From assembly GCA_049516635.1 (NCBI GenBank), contig JBEKSX010000090.1, positions 1 through 11,822 on the forward strand: a stretch of 11,822 nt of DNA, written 5' to 3'. Shown here piece after piece: positions 8,554-11,822 of the stretch. Below the pieces are notes generated by a model, which worked only from the letters and a program-made list of their open reading frames with translations, was not told the origin of the DNA and made no database searches. Made by a program: the position numbers and the translations under genes. Numbering within the stretch: the first letter of the stretch is position 1; the number at the start of each line of letters is the position of its first letter. The stretch comes from JBEKSX01 sp049516635. Lineage in GTDB: Bacteria > Bacteroidota > Ignavibacteria > Tepidaquicellales > OLB5.

Positions 8554-9660
8554 ATGGAAAAAACTAATTTTGCACTTGAGACATCATTAAAACGTATGAA
8601 AGGTTTACGCCACCTCATCGGAAATACACCTCTGCTGGCAATTCATTTTACCTATAAAGGCAAAGAACGGGTTATCTACGCCAAATCTGAAAATATTAAT
8701 ATGACCGGGAGCATTAAAGACCGCATGGCTTTGTATATACTTCAATCCGCATATGACAGCGGCCGTATTAAGCCCGGTGATATGATAGCTGAAGCTACCA
8801 GCGGGAATACAGGAATTTCTTTTGCTGCCATTGGGAGAGCACTCGGGCATCCTGTCACTATCTATATGCCCGACTGGATGAGCAGGGAAAGGGTAGACCT
8901 GATCTCAAGTCTCGGTGCAAAAGTGAATCCGGTAACCAGAGAACAGGGCGGATTTTTAGGAAGTATTAAATTGACCGAGGAACTCGCGAAACAAAACGAA
9001 AATATTTTTCTTCCCTGCCAATTTTCCAATGATGCAAATGTTGAAGCTCATTTTCAGACAACAGGTCCCGAAATTTGGTGGCAGCTGCAGTTTTGCTCGT
9101 TAAAGCCGGATGCATTTATTGCAGGAGTAGGCACAGGAGGAACAATCATGGGAGTAGGCAGATTCCTGAAAAAAATGCATCCCAGCGTAAAAATATACCC
9201 CCTCGAGCCTTCGGAATCCCCTACACTCAGCACAGGGCATAAAGTAGGTCAGCATCGAATACAGGGGATTTCAGATGAATTTATCCCTGCGATCCTCAAG
9301 CTTGAAGAAACAGACAAAGTTATCGATGTACATGACGGTGACGCCATCCTTATGGCACAAAAACTTGCTTCACAGCTTGGTCTTGCGGTCGGAATTTCAT
9401 CCGGTGCTAATTTCATCGGAGCACTTATGGTTCAAAATGAGCTCGGGGACGATGCGGTCGTTGTCACCGTGCTGCCCGATGATAACAAAAAGTATTTGAG
9501 TACCGACCTGCTCAAAAAAGAGCCGGTTAAGAACGGATATTATTCTCCCGATATTGAATTATTATATTTTCAGGGTATAAAGAGAGTTTGTCATGTATGC
9601 TGTGATCTCACGGAATGTGAACAAAAGATCACGCTCACTCCCGGAGAATTTGATCTCTAG
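8554..9660 (+). CDS. Cysteine synthase-family PLP enzyme with a cysteine-rich C-terminal tail
   Basis: A 368-residue fold-type II PLP enzyme. GLRHLIGNTPLLAI (17-30) opens the cysteine synthase domain; K55 in NMTGSIKDR is the PLP lysine; TSGNTG (82-87) is the substrate-carboxylate loop; GTGGT (193-197) holds the PLP phosphate; HRIQGISDEFIP (234-245) and ISSGAN (281-286) are also family segments. It probably makes cysteine or a related beta-substituted alanine from an activated serine and a sulfur donor. Cystathionine beta-synthase-type chemistry cannot be excluded, but there are no CBS domains. CysK and CysM are usually about 300-310 residues; this protein carries an extra ~50-residue tail with C346, C349, C350 and C355 in the pattern C-x2-CC-x4-C, which I do not recognise. 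Mycobacterial CysK2 has a similar total length, so an O-phosphoserine or thiosulfate-using enzyme is possible. No Shine-Dalgarno is obvious before the ATG; an upstream in-frame ATG at 8521 runs into TAA. Confidence 0.88.
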   Translation: MEKTNFALETSLKRMKGLRHLIGNTPLLAIHFTYKGKERVIYAKSENINMTGSIKDRMALYILQSAYDSGRIKPGDMIAEATSGNTGISFAAIGRALGHPVTIYMPDWMSRERVDLISSLGAKVNPVTREQGGFLGSIKLTEELAKQNENIFLPCQFSNDANVEAHFQTTGPEIWWQLQFCSLKPDAFIAGVGTGGTIMGVGRFLKKMHPSVKIYPLEPSESPTLSTGHKVGQHRIQGISDEFIPAILKLEETDKVIDVHDGDAILMAQKLASQLGLAVGISSGANFIGALMVQNELGDDAVVVTVLPDDNKKYLSTDLLKKEPVKNGYYSPDIELLYFQGIKRVCHVCCDLTECEQKITLTPGEFDL

Positions 9661-9674
9661 CGATTAGTTTCCCT

Positions 9675-10265
9675 TCACTCCTTCTTTTCAAATGCTTTAA
9701 TTATCTCTTCAGTTTTTCTGACTAAGCCGATTCTCGGAAATATCCTGGTCACCGCAAACTCATGGTCAGCGGCTGCCCGTGATGCCATTGCATCGACTGC
9801 GAATATCAACTGGTATCCCCGCTCGTATGCGTCTCTTGCCGTTGATTCGACACCGTAATTGGTGGAGATACCGCCAAGCACGATAGTATTTATTCCCCGT
9901 CTCCGCAGTTCCATATCTAGCTCCGTACCGTAAAAGGCACCCCACTGATGTTTGGTGATAAGCAGATCGCTTTCCGTTCGTTCGAGTTCGGGAACAATTT
10001 CCGACCAGTCGGGGGGACGGGAACCGGTTCTATATGCCGCCTCGTCTACCATGGGATGAAGCATATTTTTGCCGTCGGGTGAATGTGCTACACGGACAAA
10101 TACTACCTGCGCCTGCTTCCAGTGAAAAGATTTTACGAGAAGGTTAGCGTTACCTATTACTTTATCTGACGCTAACGGTTCGGTCGGCATTGATGTAATT
10201 CCCTTCTGCAGATCGATAAGAACAAGTGCGGTAGTTGCAGGATCAATATTGATTTCTGTACTCAT
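9675..10265 (-). CDS. Isochorismatase-family hydrolase, YecD-like, lacking the catalytic cysteine
   Basis: A 196-residue single-domain protein of the isochorismatase-like alpha/beta hydrolase superfamily. D18 in LVLIDLQKG and K105 in LLITKHQWGAFYGTEL match the catalytic aspartate and lysine. The nucleophile position, a cysteine in nicotinamidases and N-carbamoylsarcosine hydrolases, is G138 in GGISTNYGVESTARDA. The HQWGAFYGTEL, RRRGI and GISTN-GVESTAR segments closely resemble E. coli YecD as I remember it, and true isochorismatases such as EntB and PhzD also have glycine here. The protein is therefore not a standard amidase; hydrolysis of a vinyl ether or another cysteine-independent reaction is more likely, and the real substrate is unknown. 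There is no signal peptide, so it is cytoplasmic. It converges on the cysteine synthase-like gene with a 14-bp gap and no visible terminator. No Shine-Dalgarno precedes the start. Confidence 0.88.
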   Translation of the reverse strand: MSTEINIDPATTALVLIDLQKGITSMPTEPLASDKVIGNANLLVKSFHWKQAQVVFVRVAHSPDGKNMLHPMVDEAAYRTGSRPPDWSEIVPELERTESDLLITKHQWGAFYGTELDMELRRRGINTIVLGGISTNYGVESTARDAYERGYQLIFAVDAMASRAAADHEFAVTRIFPRIGLVRKTEEIIKAFEKKE

Positions 10266-10283
10266 GATTTTACGTTAATTATT

Positions 10284-10310
10284 TTTATACAACCGAAAAA
10301 AAATATTCAA
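10284..10310 (-). promoter_or_regulatory. Possible promoter of the isochorismatase-family gene
   Basis: On the minus strand TTGAAT (10305-10310) and TATAAA (10284-10289) resemble -35 and -10 boxes, but the spacer is only 15 bp and the whole stretch is AT-rich, so a chance match is quite possible. If real, transcription would start near 10277, a dozen bases before the ATG at 10265. Confidence 0.3.
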
Positions 10311-10313
10311 AAA

Positions 10314-10341
10314 TTATTTTCATATAATGATATGAAAATAA
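10314..10341. promoter_or_regulatory. Perfect 12-bp dyad, operator-like, upstream of the isochorismatase-family gene
   Basis: The arms TTATTTTCATAT (10314-10325) and ATATGAAAATAA (10330-10341) are exact reverse complements around AATG. The dyad starts 48 bp upstream of the isochorismatase-family ATG and lies just upstream of the possible -35 box, a position typical of an activator site or a distal operator. It has no GC-rich stem and no T-tract placed like a terminator. Binding by a dimeric regulator is inference. Confidence 0.5.
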
Positions 10342-10502
10342 AACATAGAAAAAAGTTACAGTCACCAGAAAAAATTTCCGTACCTGCAAAGATCCGCTCC
10401 TCCCGCTCGATACGTTACGCGATAAGGGCAGGTTCTATTATTGATTTGAACTACCCGCTTGACACGTAAAACTCAATCAAATGAAACGCCCTCCTTTTAT
10501 GT

Positions 10503-10566
10503 CTCCCCTTTACAGCCTGCCCCGATTTTATCGGGGAAAGGGGAGTACCCCGACGAATGTCGGGGG
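10503..10566. repeat. Nested GC-rich hairpins downstream of the DoxX-family gene
   Basis: Hairpin one is CCCCGAT/ATCGGGG (10520-10526 and 10530-10536, 3-nt loop). It is enclosed by an outer 9-bp stem, CTCCCCTTT (10503-10511) with AAAGGGGAG (10537-10545). Hairpin two is CCCCGAC/GTCGGGG (10548-10554 and 10559-10565, loop GAAT). On the minus strand hairpin two begins about 20 nt after the DoxX-family stop, so it could slow or end transcription. Neither stem is followed by a T-run, so this is not a canonical intrinsic terminator. The stems resemble dispersed intergenic repeats. Confidence 0.65.
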
Positions 10567-10587
10567 AGGGGTTCTTACTTGCCCGGT

Positions 10588-10995
10588 TCAGCTTGGTTTT
10601 TTGCGTGATTTCATCCAAGAGTCAATGCTCACGGGACCCGAACCGAAATAAGTTATTATCAATGCCCCGCCGAGCATTGATAGGTTCTTCCAGAAACTAA
10701 CTGCCTGCGACATTGCTGCCATGGGATCGCTGACCGTCCAGAAATTGTGCATGAAAAATGTGACGGGTATAAGAAATATTACTATAAGCCACGCACCCAG
10801 TTTACCTTTGTAACCGAGTATAATGCTCAATGCCCCGAGTATTGCGATGACCCCCGAAAGCGGGACCATAACTGATGCCAGCGGCACACCGGTTGAAGCT
10901 GCGTAACCGACATAACCGCTTGTAAAATGCCCCTGGATAGTCTTCAGGAAGATTATCGAAAATAAGATCCTGCCAAGTAATTCTAAGTACTTCAT
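10588..10995 (-). CDS. DoxX-family small integral membrane protein
   Basis: A 135-residue hydrophobic protein with four predicted membrane segments (about 6-22, 40-61, 65-82 and 103-118) and a short basic tail ending in RKKPS. The pattern of GRILFSIIFL at the N-terminus, a glycine-rich second helix (LSGVIAILGALSIILGYKGK), FFMHNFWTVSDP (80-91) and FWKNLSMLGGALI (101-113) is that of the DoxX/DoxD-like family (PF07681). Members sit in the cytoplasmic membrane; some have been linked to thiosulfate:quinone oxidoreductase or to redox and thiol stress complexes, but most have no known reaction, and none is assigned here. It is a single-gene unit facing the repeat-rich right end. A perfect Shine-Dalgarno fixes the start. 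Its nearness to a cysteine synthase-like gene is weak support for a sulfur or redox theme. Confidence 0.87.
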   Translation of the reverse strand: MKYLELLGRILFSIIFLKTIQGHFTSGYVGYAASTGVPLASVMVPLSGVIAILGALSIILGYKGKLGAWLIVIFLIPVTFFMHNFWTVSDPMAAMSQAVSFWKNLSMLGGALIITYFGSGPVSIDSWMKSRKKPS

Positions 10996-11001
10996 ATTTT
11001 T

Positions 11002-11009
11002 ACCTCCTT
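11002..11009 (-). promoter_or_regulatory. Perfect Shine-Dalgarno of the DoxX-family gene
   Basis: On the minus strand AAGGAGGT ends 6 nt before the ATG at 10995. It is the only full-length anti-16S match before a gene in this window; the other starts have weak or no such sequence. This decides the DoxX-family start and suggests strong translation initiation. Confidence 0.85.
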
Positions 11010-11020
11010 ATAATTTCATG

Positions 11021-11050
11021 CAAATTTACATTCGTAAAGTTAATATGAAA
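11021..11050 (-). promoter_or_regulatory. Possible Bacteroidota-type promoter of the DoxX-family gene
   Basis: The minus strand reads TAAATTTG (11021-11028), an exact match to the Bacteroidota -7 pattern TAnnTTTG. TTTC (11047-11050), one base from the -33 TTTG, lies 18 bp upstream. Transcription would start a few bases before the Shine-Dalgarno, giving a short leader. The motif is short and AT-rich, so this is tentative. Confidence 0.4.
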
Positions 11051-11098
11051 GAGCAATAACTGGTTATTAATTCCTTTCACATATCATTCCCACCGAGC

Positions 11099-11127
11099 AT
11101 GTCATCCTGAGCGAAGCGAAGGATCTC
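11099..11127. repeat. Dispersed-repeat fragment (CATCCTGAGCGAAGCGAAGG type)
   Basis: The stretch GTCATCCTGAGCGAAGCGAA (11101-11120), continuing GGATCTC, is a kind of intergenic sequence I recall from many environmental bacterial genomes, often found beside GTCATGCTGAA-type hairpins. The related CATCCTGAGCCTGTC begins at 11662. No transposase is nearby. Its family name and function are unknown to me. Confidence 0.6.
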
Positions 11128-11164
11128 GTTTTCCACCCCCACCCTCAATCTAACCCCCTTGTGT

Positions 11165-11220
11165 CCCCCCTTTAATCAAAGTCGCAGATCCGCCTTTGGA
11201 GGAGCGGGATTTAAGGGGGG
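11165..11220. repeat. Long inverted repeat with 12-bp arms
   Basis: CCCCCCTTTAAT (11165-11176) pairs with ATTTAAGGGGGG (11209-11220) in 11 of 12 positions. The centre contains CCGCCTTTGGAGGAGCGG, which can fold on itself. The structure resembles miniature dispersed intergenic repeats; no target-site duplication could be identified. Confidence 0.6.
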
Positions 11221-11285
11221 TTTTGGTTAAAGCTCGATAAATCATACAAAAATGCTTACTCATAATTCTTTTAAAGTCGTGTCAG

Positions 11286-11299
11286 TCCGCCTCGGCGGA
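11286..11299. repeat. Tight hairpin TCCGCC/GGCGGA
   Basis: A 6-bp perfect stem (11286-11291 with 11294-11299) around TC. It opens a run of three adjacent hairpins extending to 11380. Confidence 0.5.
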
Positions 11300-11312
11300 T
11301 GTGACCTGACGC

Positions 11313-11331
11313 GTCGGGTCTTAGACCCGAC
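11313..11331. repeat. Perfect 8-bp hairpin GTCGGGTC/GACCCGAC
   Basis: The arms at 11313-11320 and 11324-11331 are exact reverse complements around TTA. It is GC-rich and is not followed by a T-run on either strand, so a repeat or mRNA-end stabiliser is more likely than an intrinsic terminator. Confidence 0.6.
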
Positions 11332-11350
11332 ACAACGCTCCCTTAAGTCC

Positions 11351-11380
11351 CCGCAGAGTCTCCCGTAGGTGACTCTGCGG
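11351..11380. repeat. Perfect 10-bp hairpin CCGCAGAGTC/GACTCTGCGG
   Basis: The arms at 11351-11360 and 11371-11380 are exact reverse complements around a 10-nt centre (TCCCGTAGGT), which can add two further C-G pairs after one T-T mismatch. It is among the strongest stems in the window. It lies far from any visible gene end. Confidence 0.65.
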
Positions 11381-11414
11381 TAACGCAGGGATGCCTATTT
11401 AGAACCCCTCTAAA

Positions 11415-11437
11415 TCTCCCCTTTCGTAAAGGGGAGA
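11415..11437. repeat. Perfect 10-bp hairpin TCTCCCCTTT/AAAGGGGAGA
   Basis: The arms at 11415-11424 and 11428-11437 pair fully around CGT. The same CTCCCCTTT/AAAGGGGAG arms form the outer stem at 10503-10545, so this is a second copy of one repeat family on the other side of the DoxX-family gene. AACCCCTC precedes it (11403-11410) and also appears, inverted, as GAGGGGTT at 10566-10573. Confidence 0.65.
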
Positions 11438-11508
11438 AAGTATAATCCTGCCCATTCTTACTACCAAAAATTCGTTAGTAATAAACTTAAAAAAACACCC
11501 ACCCCCCC

Positions 11509-11525
11509 GGTAACTTGAAGTTACC
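11509..11525. repeat. Short hairpin GGTAACT/AGTTACC
   Basis: A perfect 7-bp stem (11509-11515 with 11519-11525) around TGA. It follows a run of seven C residues (11502-11508). It is not obviously related to the other hairpins. Confidence 0.45.
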
Positions 11526-11660
11526 CAAGTAATGAAAAAGCTTTAAAATCGCAATTTCCGTCTCCTAATTTAAATCCGTTAACTGTCCGTAACTCATTTA
11601 TATATAACATAGTTATAAGGGCAAAAAAATTTGATTAAAACATTACTTGAAACGCAACTT

Positions 11661-11720
11661 TCATCCTGAGCCTGTCATGAGCCGGGTCGAATGACGGAGA
11701 CGAAGGACGTCACCCTGACC
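11661..11720. repeat. Degenerate dispersed-repeat fragments
   Basis: TCATCCTGAGCCTGTC (11661-11676) begins a relative of the 11101 element, interrupted before GGGTCGAATGACG (11684-11696). GTCACCCTGA follows at 11709-11718 and is repeated exactly at 11729-11738 where the intact 27-bp element begins. The first of these two looks like a decayed copy, because its right arm no longer pairs. Confidence 0.5.
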
Positions 11721-11728
11721 TCGTTGAT

Positions 11729-11755
11729 GTCACCCTGAACTTGTTTCAGGGTATC
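11729..11755 (+). repeat. 27-bp hairpin repeat, copy 1
   Basis: The stem ACCCTGAA (11732-11739) pairs perfectly with TTCAGGGT (11745-11752) around CTTGT, flanked by GTC and ATC. It is a sibling of the element at 11770-11796, which lies in the opposite orientation. Confidence 0.7.
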
Positions 11756-11769
11756 TCAACCCATAATAT

Positions 11770-11796
11770 GATATGCTGAAATAAATTCAGCATGAC
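11770..11796 (-). repeat. 27-bp hairpin repeat, copy 2 (inverted)
   Basis: On the plus strand ATGCTGAA (11773-11780) pairs perfectly with TTCAGCAT (11786-11793) around ATAAA. Read on the minus strand it starts GTCATGCTGAA and ends TTTCAGCATATC, the same frame as copy 1. The two stem pairs that differ from copy 1 are both compensated. Confidence 0.7.
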
Positions 11797-11822
11797 AAAA
11801 AACTAAACCACAAAAGTCCACC

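Larger units (their letters stand above)
10266..10587. other. 322-bp intergenic spacer with a dyad and nested hairpins
   Basis: No open frame here looks like a gene. The left third is very AT-rich and carries the possible promoter and 12-bp dyad of the isochorismatase-family gene. The middle (about 10380-10480) has no structure I can name, apart from CCGCTCCTCC (10394-10403), which recurs in inverted orientation at 11198-11207. The right third, just after the DoxX-family stop codon, holds a GC-rich nested hairpin cluster (10503-10566). Confidence 0.7.
10996..11822. other. 827-bp gene-free region made of short repeats
   Basis: Apart from the DoxX-family leader at the left end, I find no open frame with coding character on either strand. 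The DNA from about 11100 to 11450 and from 11660 to 11793 is a series of short inverted repeats and dispersed-repeat fragments, listed separately. The stretches between (about 11222-11280, 11440-11508 and 11526-11660) are AT-rich with nothing I can name. Confidence 0.75.

Noticed and set aside
9602..9632. GTGATCT/AGATCAC stem near the end of the cysteine synthase-like gene
   Set aside because: It is inside the coding sequence, has a 17-nt centre and is not followed by a T-run, so it is not convincing as a terminator or attenuator.
9661..9674. Shared bidirectional terminator between the convergent genes
   Set aside because: Only 14 bp separate the stop codons and no hairpin or T-tract is visible there.
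10503..10566. Canonical intrinsic terminator for the DoxX-family gene
   Set aside because: The stems are strong, but no T-tract follows them on the minus strand; kept as repeats with a possible termination role only.
11286..11796. CRISPR array
   Set aside because: The hairpins differ in sequence and spacing; there is no constant repeat with regular unique spacers and no cas gene.

Overview
The window looks like a chromosomal segment from the Bacteroidota/Chlorobi side of the tree, possibly an Ignavibacteria-like or other environmental lineage. This is inferred from gene content (GH92, GH2 and GH20 exo-glycosidases with an FHS-family sugar symporter), AT-rich DNA, mostly absent Shine-Dalgarno sequences, and intergenic DNA full of small GC-rich hairpin repeats. 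No rRNA or tRNA gene is visible, so the placement is tentative.

Layout. Positions 1-8331 form one minus-strand gene set, in transcription order: FHS-family sugar:H+ symporter, ROK-family sugar kinase, secreted GH20 beta-N-acetylhexosaminidase, secreted GH2 beta-mannosidase, and a GH92 alpha-mannosidase whose 3' part lies beyond the left edge. Gaps are very small (8-bp overlap, 43-bp gap, 4-bp ATGA overlap, 10-bp gap), which strongly suggests one operon. Its enzymes fit the linkages of an N-glycan: alpha-mannose (GH92), Man-beta-1,4-GlcNAc (GH2) and beta-GlcNAc (GH20). The symporter and kinase would import and phosphorylate the released sugar. No SusC/SusD pair, endoglycosidase or regulator is present in the window.

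A 222-bp divergent intergenic region (8332-8553) with an imperfect inverted repeat separates the operon from a plus-strand cysteine synthase-family gene that carries an unusual cysteine-rich tail. That gene converges, with a 14-bp gap, on a minus-strand YecD-like isochorismatase-family gene. The latter has a perfect 12-bp dyad just upstream of a possible promoter. Next comes a hairpin-rich spacer and a small minus-strand DoxX-family membrane protein gene, the only gene here with a textbook Shine-Dalgarno sequence.

The last ~830 bp (10996-11822) hold no gene I can support. They are a dense patchwork of short inverted repeats. Two are sibling 27-bp elements in opposite orientation whose differences keep the stem paired. 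I see no CRISPR array, insertion sequence, phage gene, rRNA or tRNA. The most coherent system is the glycan operon; the least explained DNA is the right-hand repeat cluster.
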